Shown piece by piece: positions 43,001-54,503 of a DNA stretch of 64,000 nucleotides. A model generated the notes under the pieces. It searched no databases, was not told the origin of the DNA, and saw only the letters and a program-made list of their open reading frames with translations. How positions within the stretch are numbered: the first letter of the stretch is position 1; every line of letters starts with the position of its first letter. The position numbers were made by a program, and so were the translations under genes. Origin of the DNA: Nyssa sinensis (lineage: Eukaryota > Streptophyta > Magnoliopsida > Cornales > Nyssaceae); contig CM018050.1 in NCBI GenBank assembly GCA_008638375.1, positions 30,595,723 to 30,659,722 of the forward strand. The letters are read 5' to 3'.

Positions 43001-46000
43001 AATTGTAACAAAAATTCTAGGCCAACCCAATATAAGTGTAAACATGCAAGTCAGGCCATGGTGGCACTGGGGTCTGAGAGATAGGCTAGAGACAGGAAAA
43101 CAAGAACTTGCAATGAAAGATTATGCAACCCCAAACTTTGGTGATTGAATCAAAATTGCTGAAAGAATTTATCCGACGAAGGACGAGAAGTTTTGGGTTG
43201 TAATCTTTTTTTGATCAGAAATAGTATTTCTATTATAAACAAGGCTCCCAAGAAGGGAAAACCTAAAGATACAAAAAAGGAACTGGCCTACAACAAAATC
43301 ACAACCGAGAGTCCCTAAAAAAATCTAATAAACTATGTAAATATATCGGGGATTCTTTCTTAATCCAAAAAAAGAGTGTTCTTAAAAAAATGTCTTTGAA
43401 CTTCCATGGAGGAAATTCAATTCCTTCAAAACAATCTTCAATTTCTTTCCCGCCATAAGCACCAAACTAGAAAAATCAAGGCCATTCTCCAAATTCTTCT
43501 TAACTCCTTCCTCATCTTACTACACCTCCAAGATAAAAGATTATCCTTGAAAGATTCCGACATTACCCACAAGCACCCAAAAATGGCAAAAAGCACACTC
43601 CAATCCCTAGTCAAATTGCAATGAATAAGAAGATGATTCATTGAATTCTTCCTCCGCTCTGGACATTGGACACCGATATGGCATTTGGAAACCCGTCTTC
43701 CTTATATTGTCCAATATAAGAATTGCATCCCAACACGCCTGTCCATGCAAAAATGCAGCTTCAACTGGTACACTAGACCTCCATATCATCCACCATGGAA
43801 AAGTACTCTCATTCACATTTATCAATCTCTTATAAAAGGAACAACCTGTAAATTTTCCATCACTGTTTACATTCCAACACAACCCTTCCTCCCTACCCTC
43901 CCTCACTTCCAGCCTATTCAACATTTCTAGTAGAGCCTCAACCTCCCTTAATTCCCAATCAAAAAACTTATTCTAAACCGAGGGCACCAAATCTTCTTTC
44001 CCCCTAATTCTTCAACACACTCCGTTACCACTGCTTCATTGTTCAAGGCAATGCTGAATAAATTAGGGAACGAATCCCTCAATATTTCATCTCCCGCCCA
44101 AGGATCCAACCAAAACTTCACCCGGGAACCCTCACCCATGTCAAAGTGAATATATCGAATGAAAATATCCTCCCCTTTTTTAATAGCTTTTCACACCCCA
44201 CACCTGTACGCATCCCCCACATCTCTAGAGAACCATGCTCCTTCCTCACAACCATATTTCGCAGCAATCACCTCCCTCGATAATGCCCTTTCTTCACCTT
44301 CTCCCATCCCACCGAATGAATTTTCCTCTCTCCTTTACCAACCCATAAGATATCCCGCTGAAACTTCTCCAATTATTTCTTCACTCAAATAGGCATTTGA
44401 AAAGAGACATGTAATACTTTGGAAGGTACTCCCATGTGCTCTTGATAAGAGTGATTTGTCACCATTTTGAAAGATATTGATGCTTCCACCCTGCCAATCT
44501 ACGCTCAAATCACTCTAGAACTGCATCCCATATGCCCTTTGACTTTGCTTTGCCCCTAAAGGGAGACCCAAATATATAGAACGAAAGCTCCCCACTTCAG
44601 CACCCGACTCCCATTGCCATTTCACTTACATTCTCCGCTTCTCCTACCGGAATGACTTTACTCTTATGCAGATTCACCCTTCGACCCAACACTGCTTCAC
44701 AACATATCAGAATGCATCTCAAAATTCTCAACTGATTCTCCTTAGCATCACAAAAAACTATCGTGTCATTAGGAAAAAGGAGACGAGAGATTTCCACTCT
44801 TTCCCTCCCCCCCTATCCTCGATCAAGAATCCTCTGAGCATCCTCCTGCTACAACCTTGTCCATCATTTGACTCATAGCCTCCATTACAATCACAATAAG
44901 AAAAGGATATTTTTCTCTCCAATCATAAGCACACCCTTAGAAACCCAGTCATACTTTGGTTAGGATAAACTTTTGGTAGATGATCTAGGTTCTAAGTTTC
45001 TCCCAGCAATTGCAGCAGACATTTAGCTAGTAATTGTTTCTCCGTAGAAACCACATTGGCAACCCTTAAGCATCTCGTTGCTTTTATTCGGTATACTTTA
45101 GCCAAATCTATCCTATGAATTCTTTTCTTATTTTTAAATTTGACCTAAAGAAGAGCCATCTGACACCTATAGCATATTAGTCAGTTTAACTGAAATTTTG
45201 AACATTTGAAGGTGGTAGACAGGATTTTTAGATTCAGTTGTATGGATAAAGGTGACCAAATCTCCAAAGAAGGTGCAACTCTCCTTCCTGCGAGCTGGTC
45301 CCTTTCTTACCTCTGCCATTGGGTACCAGAATTTTTAGGCACGTGAATTGGCCTCCAGATGGAAGGTCTGAGTGGTCAAGATTTTGAGAAGTCATTCGGC
45401 TCTTACCATTTGCCCCTCTGTTATGCCCTCGTTTGACCCTTTTATCTACCTTGATTACATGCAGTCTTTGACTCTCCTTTCTTCTCATACATGCTGTGGC
45501 AAATATTGGAACAAATTTCTCGATTGACAGTCAAATTTTTGTTGATTTCATAGATGGATGTATTTATCATTTATATCAAAGTCTTCATATTTGCACTGTT
45601 GGTTGTTTGGATTTATTTTTATTTGTTGGAAGTGTTCATTTATGCCAACTCTTTATATCAAACTGATAGTATGGAAAGATTTGGAAGTATGAGTGGGATA
45701 TAGTGAAGTTGATGAAAGCCTTTTGATACTGTGAATAGTGAAGGATTGTCACAGCATAACTCTTGACCGCATATAATGTGGCTTGGAAGGTTCCTCAAAT
45801 GGGTGCACAATCAATCTTTATCGTTATTCTTTTTTTTTTATATATATATTTTCTTTCCTTTTGGGTTATAGTTCTATGTCTCTTATTATCTTTCTTTCAA
45901 GTGAAGTTTTCTTAGTTGCTGCCAATATAGAGATGTTAAATATTTTTTAATTCGAGTCTGGACTTTTTTCATTACATGTCACTACGTTTCTTATATTTTA

Positions 46001-49000
46001 TATCCTATTAATCATGTTTAGAGGCACACATACTTCCCTAATATCAACATGCCTGTGTTCATTTGCTAAAATTTGGTGACATTTGTACTCCCGTGTTGTT
46101 GGGGGGGGGGGGGGGGGGGACACCCCAAAAAAAGGTTTTGAAAATTGTATCTTTTACCCCTATTTTTTATACAATTTTTTTTTTTTTAAATTAGGAGTTG
46201 CCCCCCTCAAAGAATTTCATATTTTTACATAAAACCCCATGTTCCTCCAACCCACCCAAACTCAATGGGCTAGTTTAGTGTTTTAGGTTTGTCCTAACTA
46301 ATTGCCACTTGGAAGTGATTTTTATTGCTGGAAGTTTTTATTTTCTAGGTATATGTTGTTATGAGCCATGATGGACGTGGCACAGACATATCCAGTTCAG
46401 AGACTAAATCCACTCTGAGTTATTCTACAGATGCATCGAATTCGCATAATGGGGGGCCCATAAAATCGTATCCAACTACAGAAGAACATGTTACCGGAAA
46501 AGGGAAGAGCGAGACAGTACAGGAACATGCTGCCACTGAACAGAAAAGGGCAGCAAAGATTCATGACTTCTGTTTCGGGATTCCCTTTGGTGAGTGTCCA
46601 ATGTTGATGACAAGCTCTCTGGTGTTTCCTTACCAAAGAAAACTTCACATGTTACCAACTGAAATCAAAGAGACTTGTCCATTGATGCATAACATATTTC
46701 ATGCACCTTCATTCATGAAATTTAACTAAGCTTCATTGACCATGTTTCCTGTCTCTGATTTATTCATTATCATTTGTACAAAATGCATAACCTCAGGAGC
46801 TGTTGAAAATCTTTATCATGCAAAATTACAAATACACTTAGACATGTAAAATATATCATTGGAATTGTTCGAGTTTTTTTTCCTTCTCTAAATGTTTATA
46901 AGTAACTCTACAAAGTGATATAGAGTATGTAGTCCTTACTTTTACCTCGCTTTGTTCCATTGTGTTAAAATTTTGACACAGTTCTAAGAATGTGTCTTAG
47001 GTTCTTTCAAGATTCGAAGCAAGATAGACCATGCTCCCCCCCCCCCCCCCCCCCCCTCTTTTTTTTCCCTCAAAAAAAAAAAAAAATTGCCAATGTCAAT
47101 CCCCACCTATGTAGGGTGCTATTAGGGGGGGGGGGGGGGACTTGAATAAAAACAAAAAATTGAATAAAAAATAAAAAAAATTGAGATTCTTTGCTCTTTT
47201 TTTTACTGGAAAATAAAATTTTTGAATTTGGTTTAAATAAAGAAAGATTTTTGATATATGATTCAAACATAAATTATAAGATGCAAGTTAAGTGAGATAG
47301 GCAAGTACTGCTTTAATCTTCGTTCCTTGTGCTCTGTTTGTTTTGACGTACAATGTTTTACAACGAAAATATTTGTCATTTAAAATTTTACATGAAAAAA
47401 TTCTTTTCCCTCGGTGTTTGGTTGAAAATTTGAAAATAGTTTCCCAGTTCTTACAAATGTAAGATAAACTCTTATATAAGTTTGTAAATAAATGCAAATG
47501 GAGGCATTTTAATTTGGCAGATATACGGGTTGGTATATAGGCGCGTGTATAAATGACTATATATTAAAATATATATGTAAGTGTATTTATATACGCTTGT
47601 ATATACAAATACGTAAAAAAAATTATGTGTATAGGCACATATATACATGTAATGCGCATGTATGAGTTTATACAATAAACATGACTATCATTTGAACACG
47701 AGTTTTGAGTTTATATTCGGAAAATGATGTTTGTAAAAGAAAAAAAACTCGAGTCATTTCAGGTTTTGAAAACTGCTTTCATTTTCCTCAAACAGTTGTC
47801 TAAAACATTTTATGACTGACCAAGTGCCCTTTTTTTTGACAAGTAATAATTTCACTAAGTTCCCATGCTCATGGAATACAAAAAAGAGGAGAAAGAATCT
47901 ATGGACAAAGAAGAACCCCCCGAAATCCAAAAATAAAGGGAATTCAACACCAAAGCTGTCGCACCCCATATGGGAGACTCTACACCTTCAAAAACTCGAT
48001 TGTACCTCTTCCTCCAGATAATCCACCATATGCAAAGTGGAGTCATGTGCCAAAATTTTCCCATTCTCCTTCCAAATGCTAAAACAGTTTCTGGAATTTA
48101 TTTTACATCAAAACAAATGGAATGTTGAAAGAAACCTGTTTGAGTTTTTTTTGTTTTTTTGTCAACCTTTATAATGAATCTTAAATGTTGTCTTTTTAAA
48201 CTTTGGCTTGTTCATAAATTCGTTAGGTCAATACCCTTTTCATTTACATAAAGAAGGATTGGTTTACTTTCAGTCAATGGTGACCTCGATTTTAACTGAA
48301 TTCCATCAATTTACAAAAACTAATAAGGTATAGTGGAGATTAAGTTTTATTCTACCCTTGACTTCTAGTTCTAGTCTAGTATTCCTTCACATGGGATACC
48401 TTGAAAGCTCATTGGGAGCTTGAAGGATTAATTTAAACCTAACAATATAAATCAAAAGCTATTTCTTCTCAAGTCTTTTCTGAACGAGGAGGTAAACTTT
48501 TGGATCCTGTCTAGTTTGTTCTTTGAGTTTGTTGAAACTCGACTTGAGCTAGTACATCTTGGATAAGTTATGCCCTTGTACGGATTGGGTGGTGGTGTAG
48601 CCACACGTTGAATATTTGCGATAGGAAGGAGAAAAATTGAGGCATATGTGATCTTCATCAAAAGTTACTAAACCTTGTATACAGGGGCTGACTTTAGAGG
48701 GGTTAGACTTCGTGAACCCAAACTACAGTTTAGGACCACCAACCCAATGACATTTTAACATGGTCAATCAATACTATATATATGGAGTAATAAATGTGTA
48801 TTTTATGATTGTTTTTAGTTAAATCTTGTCAACCTTTCTCCTTTATTCCAACTTATGTTGTTACATTAAAAAAAAAGTTGGTTGTATATTCTCATTAATG
48901 ATTGAATCTTGCCACAGGTGGGCTTGTTTTAAGTGGGGGGCTTCTTGGTTTTATTTTCACAAGAAATCCTGCTACCTTAAGTGCTGGTGTGCTATTTGGA

Positions 49001-50817
49001 GTTGCTTTGCTAGCCCTCAGCATTTTTAGCTTAAAGGTTTGGAGACAAGGGAAATCCAGTTTACCATTCATACTAGGACAAGCAGGTATTTGTTTTTCTT
49101 ATCACTTACGGTGGTCATGATGCCAATTTCTTTCTTGTATTCTATGTTTTGGATTTTTATTTCATTTGTTTATTTGTATTGCAACATTTAACTGGCTAGA
49201 GTGAAATTCTTTCTTGGTGTGATTTTCTTTTTGATATTCCTTACACCTGGATTCTTATTATGGGTGCAAGTAGATACCTCATGAGCATATTTTGGTAGTT
49301 CCTTCTTTGATTAATTCATCACCCTAAAAAAAAAAAAAACAAGGCATTGGTTCTGCTGTAACTCTTCTGCTCTTTATTTCCAAGCAATGTATGTCAAATA
49401 AATATCATCTACCATAATGACCATTGATGATTGACCATTTAAGCCCATCTGCCTCACTATCACTACTATCACCTTGGAATTCACGACGACAACTACCAAA
49501 CCTCATCTATATCTCCAGATCTACTTTGGTGTTCTGACGAGGAAAGACGGATTCCCTTAGGTGAAATAAAGTAAAGCTTCCTGTGGTTGAAGGGGGATTG
49601 GAGCTAAAAGACCTAGAGTTGTTCAACAAGGCTATTTTGGGGAAGTGGCTTTGGCGGTTTGTTGTGGAGGATAGTGCTTTGTGGAGAAACATGATCTCTA
49701 TGAAGTATGGAAAGCTACAAGGAGGGGAAAGGATGGCTTTATCCAATGTGTCTGTTTTCAGATTAGGGAAGGTGCTTCGAGTGAAGTTTTGGGAGGATCC
49801 TTGGATTAGGGATGGCAGTTTGAAGGAGAAATTTCCTAACCTTTTTAATTTAGCCATGAATAAAGAAGCCACGGTTGTGGATTACATTGATACAGTGGGA
49901 GGGAGAAGGATTTGGAGCCCATGTTTTCAAAGAAATGCTTACTGATTGGGAGATTAAGGAGATTGTAGAGTTGATGGAAGTGTTGTGTAGTGTTTATTTG
50001 AATGGTAGGAGGGGGGAATGGGTTGTGGTGGAAGGTGAATAGGGATGGGAAGTTCTCGGTCCAATCCTCTTACAAGAAGTTGGTGAATGGGAGAGAGAAG
50101 TCTTTTTCTTGGAGATTAATTTGGAAGTCTAGAGCTTCTACGAAGGCTGTGTTTTTTGCTCGGTTGGCGACATGTGGGGTTATTCTTAAGGCAGATAATC
50201 TTTGCAAAAGGGGATTACATCTCTCAAGTTGATGCCCCATGTGCAAAGAGGAAGAAGAAATTCCTTGAGGGAGGTTGTCATTTATATGCCTGATGCCCAT
50301 GTATGTTTGAAAAAACAGACAAGATGGAAGGTTTACTAATTGGTTTTGTTCTTAAAAAAATGAGAACATATCTTTTTAATCTTGTCTTATTTCATTTTGA
50401 ATGTGTTACTTCCTGTTGTTTTTGGATAAGTAATGTTCTAATTCTGACCTTGCAGTACTCTCTGCGACCCTTATCTGGAAGAATTTTCAGGCCTACTCAT
50501 TGGTAGTACATCACATCACAATATGATGTTCCCATTCATTTGCTAGCTTATTCTTTATCTTTAACTGTAACGTGTTGATGCAGACAAGGAAGCTTTTTCC
50601 AACAGGATTTTATGCTGTTGTTAGGTACTGCAATATCTGGTTGCCAGTGTTTTTCTTCACGAAGATTCTTTAGTTTATAGCTTGAGCTATTTGTAAATGT
50701 GTTTTGTTCTTTATTTATCTCAGTGCTGCAATGTTGTGCTTCTATATTTATGTGGTGATGTCTGGAGGAAACCCACCGCCAAAGAAGTTGAAGTCATCTG
50801 CCTCGGTCCCGTCATAA
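40012..50817 (+). CDS. FAX1: FATTY ACID EXPORT 1-like protein (TMEM14/UPF0136 family), six exons
   Basis: FAX1 is a chloroplast inner-envelope protein that helps move free fatty acids out of the plastid (known for the Arabidopsis family). Coding exons: 40012-40110, 46349-46589, 48918-49085, 50456-50502, 50584-50624, 50724-50817. They sum to 690 bases, or 229 residues plus stop, close to the usual length. All introns are GT-AG and all phases join. Residues 1-33 are a Ser/Arg-rich transit peptide (MPSAISQLSCFSSI...). Residues ~34-108 are a hydrophilic, Glu/Lys-rich stretch with likely helical content. The membrane domain follows: FCFGIPFGGLVLSGGLLGF, AGVLFGVALLALSIFSLKVW, GKSSLPFILGQAG, FPTGFYAVVSAAMLCFYIYV. 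It ends SGGNPPPKKLKSSASVPS. Intron 1 is 6.2 kb. I see no disabling change. Confidence 0.93.
40345..40432 (+). mobile_element. Au-like SINE fragment in FAX1 intron 1
   Basis: GCAGGGTAAGGCTGTGTATA followed by CCTTACGGGACTCGTAGTGGGGAGCCTCGTGGGCT matches, in order, the 3' half of the plant Au SINE as I remember it. The Pol III boxes are not recognisable. Confidence 0.55.
41225..42663 (+). mobile_element. Composite of L1 LINE fragments, FAX1 intron 1
   Basis: Three overlapping sense-oriented pieces of ORF2 3' end. The first (about 41,225-41,550) reads GDQDDAIWWTAKVGGAFQ. The second (from 41,553) reads EDKMVWAINKEKKFMVRSYY, SWCCFCKNVEESVNHILLQC and GALGFIF-like tail. The third (from about 42,170) repeats the zinc finger as RCPMCKREEKTIDHFLLHC and ends in CAGTTTTCAATGAATATTTATTTATC plus poly-A at 42,652-42,663. 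The repeated domain order shows more than one insertion or an internal rearrangement. All frames are broken. Confidence 0.82.
43203..44960 (-). mobile_element. L1 LINE 3' half, FAX1 intron 1, antisense
   Basis: The minus strand shows the RT catalytic region (RLLFPNDTIVFCDAKENQL, where the usual ADD is PND), RVNLHKSKVIPVG, then SRVKFWLDPWAGDE, DGKFTGCSFYKRLI, RCPMSRAEEE and ALIFLVWCLWRERN. Its 3' end, about 43,203-43,220, reads CTGATCAAAAAAAGAT. It is 5'-truncated and frameshifted several times. Confidence 0.85.
44961..46348. other. Rest of FAX1 intron 1
   Basis: No clear gene. A minus-strand frame at 45,488-45,234 could be part of a LINE ORF1 but lacks diagnostic motifs. The acceptor at 46,348 is TTTTATTTTCTAG. 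Confidence 0.5.
46101..46119. repeat. G19 homopolymer in FAX1 intron 1
   Basis: Nineteen consecutive G, about 230 bases before exon 2, followed by ACACCCC. Length may be affected by sequencing. Confidence 0.8.
47036..47139. repeat. C22 and G15 homopolymers in FAX1 intron 2
   Basis: C22 at 47036-47057 and G15 at 47125-47139 face each other 67 bases apart and could pair as a hairpin in RNA. A-rich sequence lies between. Confidence 0.8.
47818..48075 (-). mobile_element. Short 3' end of an L1 LINE, FAX1 intron 2, antisense
   Basis: The minus strand holds the C-terminal WHMTPLCIWWIIWRKRYNR motif, RVFEGVESP, and a stop near 47,860. It ends in a T run on the plus strand (47,829-47,837), that is, a poly-A tail. 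Severe 5' truncation is typical of LINE insertion. Confidence 0.75.
49545..50275 (+). mobile_element. L1 LINE fragment in FAX1 intron 3, sense
   Basis: Frames read GLELKDLELFNKAILGKW, LWRNMISMKYGKLQGG, RVKFWEDPWIRDGSLKEK, WWKVNRDGKFSVQSSYKKL, then CPMCKEEEEIP. The C-terminal zinc-finger half and a poly-A are missing, so it is truncated at both ends. It ends about 180 bases before exon 4. Confidence 0.82.
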
Positions 50818-51056
50818 CAAGAACCCCAAAAAAGTCAGATTGTGTTTTAAGGTTTAGTAGGATTTTTCTTTTGCAATTTTTTTCATGACTTGGGGTTATG
50901 ATTTGTAGAAAACAATGTTGCCCTGGTGAAAAATAATGGAAGAAGGTTAATGGTCAGCGATGTTGCCCTAAATAATGTGACTGTGGCTGATAGGTTATTA
51001 TGTAATATAGTTATGGATTGATGTAGTTAAGTCTATACTGGTATACAAATTGCTGT

Positions 51057-51062
51057 AATAAA
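51057..51062 (+). terminator. FAX1 polyadenylation signal
   Basis: AATAAA lies 240 bases after the stop, followed by T-rich sequence (TTGATTATGG...GATAATTGTTC). It is the best-matching signal in the 3' region. Confidence 0.55.
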
Positions 51063-51079
51063 TTTGATTATGGAAAATG

Positions 51080-51984
51080 TAATGATAATTGTTCGCTCCT
51101 TATTGATCTTTTCTGAAATTCATCTTGTACTTGATATATTTGTGGTTATCCTATCCTAGACCTGGCTTGTATACCGGGCTTTGCACATATACGAAATTAA
51201 TTCCTGGCTTTGAAGAGGTTTATCTGTCGAATGTATCTAAAGGTATCGATGAAGTAAAACGTTCGAAGAGGTCACTGCAACTTGATCAATAATGACCGTT
51301 GTGCCTATAATTACTTGTAGTTGAATGAAAGTTGGATCAATTATTTTGAGTGAAAGTTGATTCTTATACTCTGATTGCTCAGCACATGGAAAGATAAGAA
51401 AATTTAGAATCTTATGATGGCAGTTCCAAACTCAACATATGCTTACTTTGATTTATTTTCATGTCATCTTGGCAACTGAACAGGTCTTAATTACTTCTAT
51501 TCACTTGTACTGAAACTGGTATCTTCATAGGACACATTATGCAAATAATGTCAAAAGTTATATCTGCATTCAATCCACCTCTCCTTGCACCCGCTGGCAT
51601 GACAAAACATTGAATAATCGGCTTAAGTATGGACATGGGACACAAAATGATACGGACGTGATATTTTTTTAAAAAATGAGACATGAATATGTTAAGGATA
51701 CAGTGAATATATAATTTTTTTTATATTTTTCATATGAACATATAATAAAAATTTAATATTATATTAATTAAAATTAGCATAAAAATATATAAATTATAAA
51801 ATAATAAAGTCGTTAAATAAAAAATTACTTCATTTAATTATCAACATGCATGGTTTTGCCAGCCTTAGTTGTACACTATTGTCAGTTGGGTGGAAATTGA
51901 TCCTTTGTTGTATGCTACTTCATGTTTTAAACAACTTCCATTATATTGAAATGCTGACTATTTAGACACATTATCTTTTCTAAT
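51080..51984. other. Intergenic downstream of FAX1
   Basis: AT-rich. A GGACATGGGACACAAAATGATACGGACGTG patch near 51,630-51,660 recalls the ACATGGACATG tracts at 59,490 and 60,900. No gene seen. Confidence 0.4.
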
Positions 51985-52111
51985 AGGGATGTCATGGGTT
52001 TAAGTCCCACTCCTCTCAAGGAGAATGTAAGATTAGTTTGTCCCTCCTAACCTGAGTTGGGTTGCACTTGTCTTTCCTTGGGTTCAGTTTTGTGGTAAAA
52101 AAAAAAAAAAC
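51985..52111 (+). mobile_element. SINE-like fragment with B box and poly-A
   Basis: GTCATGGGTTTAAGTCCC resembles the B box of tRNA-derived SINEs. The body ends in A13 at 52,098-52,110 after TTTTGTGGT. No A box, so probably 5'-truncated. Confidence 0.45.
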
Positions 52112-53215
52112 TCATAGGTCTCATTTGTACACATTTCATCCTTTGTAGAGCTGCCAATTCTTTCTTGTTAGATATCTTATTGCATTTATTATGAATGTAA
52201 ACTATCAAACTTTTTTTTGTGGTTATTATGTAAGTCAAAGCGATGCAGAGTTGAATCTTAGTAAATCATAACTATAAAGCTACTGTACGATTGTATATAA
52301 ACTTGATCAGATAACTTTAGATGCCGAATCCATAAACTTACATTTCTCCTAATATAATATTAGAATACGTTATCGACCTTCTACTCAACTCAGTTTAACT
52401 ACATGAATTTTGTCTAGTCATCGTGCTTTATTTAACGTCATTTCTTTAGTTAAATTATACACTGTCATATTTTATTGTTATTATCTTAATTTAAATTAAT
52501 TTTATTCTTATTTTTTCCTAGCATGATGCTTAAGTAACTATTTCGCACTTTTTTATTTAGCATTTATTAATCTTTTTACATGGTCAAACGAACCACCTTA
52601 ATTAGCTTTTTCTCTCATTAGAGTAAGCTCTCGACCTCCTATCACCAAAAAAGGTTAGCTATTTTTTTTTTTTTTGACCAAATTATTGTGGGTCAATAAT
52701 CAGATTTTACTCATCTCAGTTCAGTTAAGATTATTGCTAAAGAGACTCTAGTACGGTGGCAAAGGCACTAAAAGAGATTGGGTCCAGTTTCAATTTAATT
52801 TTAAAAAAAAAAGAGAAGAAATAAAAAAAAAAAAAAGAAGGCACGTAATTATGTTAATATTGTAGGGCTTGGGTTTTTTTACTAGGGTCGGGTTGGCTTG
52901 TTTCAACTTGGGTAAGTTGGGGAGGTTTGGGTTCTGTTTGCTGGGTCTTGTATCAAGGCCCGTACTTTTCTAATAAAAAGGCTAAAAGATTGATAGTTGG
53001 TCAAAGCCTAAGGCACAAAAGTTCCACTCTACTGGACTACATAGTACATATTTGTAGCAAGTGAAGGAGGGTCTCAAGCTGGGCTCAGGCCCATTCAAGT
53101 AAAAAGAACTTCTGTTGGGCCCATTGTTTGGTGCAATGAAAAAATGTTTGAGGTTGGGTTTGTTTGCAATCTATCCTTTCTAGTTCCTTGTGTAAACGGG
53201 ACTAACTTTGAGGAG
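52112..53215. other. Intergenic
   Basis: No gene. At 52,755-52,815 GGTGGCAAAGGCAC...GGGTCCAG followed by A10 may be another degenerate SINE. Otherwise AT-rich. Confidence 0.4.
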
Positions 53216-53482
53216 TAGCCTTTTGTTTTATAGTTGGTTTAGATGATATGATTTGGAGAGAAGAAAATATTCAAGTAGTGACATCCATTTCTATTGCTTG
53301 AATTGTTATGAAGAGAGAGAATAAAATATTAGGGGAGAGTTTCAGTGATTAGGCTTACTTCTCTAATCTCTCTAAACTTGGAGAGATTTGGAGAGAATAA
53401 AATTCATTTATAACTCGTTTGGATGAGATGATTTGGAGATAAAAGAAAATATTCAAGTTGTAGCTTTTTCTCGTTTGAATTG

Positions 53483-53533
<51 letters not shown>

Positions 53534-54170
53534 AGGAGAGAATTTGAGTGATTAGGTTCACTTTTCTAATCTTTTTGAAAAGTAGAGAGATTTGAAGAGA
53601 AAAGAAAGTTTATTTAATGAAAATCTTAAAATACTAAAATTGCCTTTACGTTAATAATCAGGGCAATTGCCTAATAGTTTAATGTACTTTCTTTTCTTTT
53701 CTTTCCTGCTAACTATTCAAACAAAAGATAATGATTTCTTTCTCATTTCTCTCTTGAACACTCAATCAAGGTGAAGGTGAAGGTGTAAGGTGAAGATGAA
53801 TACTTTATTTTCTTTTATTCTCTTTTCTCCTCTATTTTATAGTATCATTTTTGTCTCTCCAAAACTTCCAAAAAAGCTGTTAAACTTTTTTTTTTTAAAT
53901 GTCCTTAAGTGCATGAGCTGAGAATTAGGGTAGTTGTCAAATTAAAATTTGTATAATTGTCAAATAGTTTAATGTACTCTCTTTTCTTTTCTTTCTTATT
54001 AACTATTCAAACGAGAGATAATAATGTTATTTCTCATTTCTTTTTTGAGCATTTAAATAAGATGAAAAAGATAAAAACTTCTCTTCTTTCCTTCTCTTTT
54101 CTTTTATGTTTTAATATTTTTTTTTATCGTACTCTATTGGAGCTTTCAAACAAGTTGTCAATGAATATGA
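53216..54170. repeat. Cluster of pyrimidine/purine-rich repeat modules
   Basis: GATGATATGATTTGGAGA at 53,233 recurs at 53,404. TAGTTTAATGTACT(T/C)TCTTTTC at 53,676 recurs at 53,966. A GA tract of about 25 units lies at 53,486-53,530. The modules match parts of the foldback at 38.3-39.5 kb in wording (CTCGTTTGGATG, GGAGAGATTTG). Non-coding. Confidence 0.65.
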
Positions 54171-54433
54171 GAATCAAATATGTTACACGTGATATTATGC
54201 CCATACATAATATTATGACATTTTAATCTAGCCTCTAGGTTGCCCCCTCGATGACGTGATGTGTCTGATGGACTTGATTAATAGTGCCAAAAGCTACAAG
54301 ACTAATGAAAAAGCATAAAATCAAATCTTTTAACTATTTAGAATCGTAACAGCAACCTAAAATCTCATTATTGTTTTAGATAAGATAATTGCTGAATAAG
54401 ATAAGATTCAGATTATGTATAGTATGTGTGAAG

Positions 54434-54452
54434 TTATATATATATATATATA

Positions 54453-54498
<46 letters not shown>
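54434..54498. repeat. Compound TA / GA microsatellite
   Basis: About eleven TA units run straight into about twenty GA units. Confidence 0.9.
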
Positions 54499-54503
<5 letters not shown>

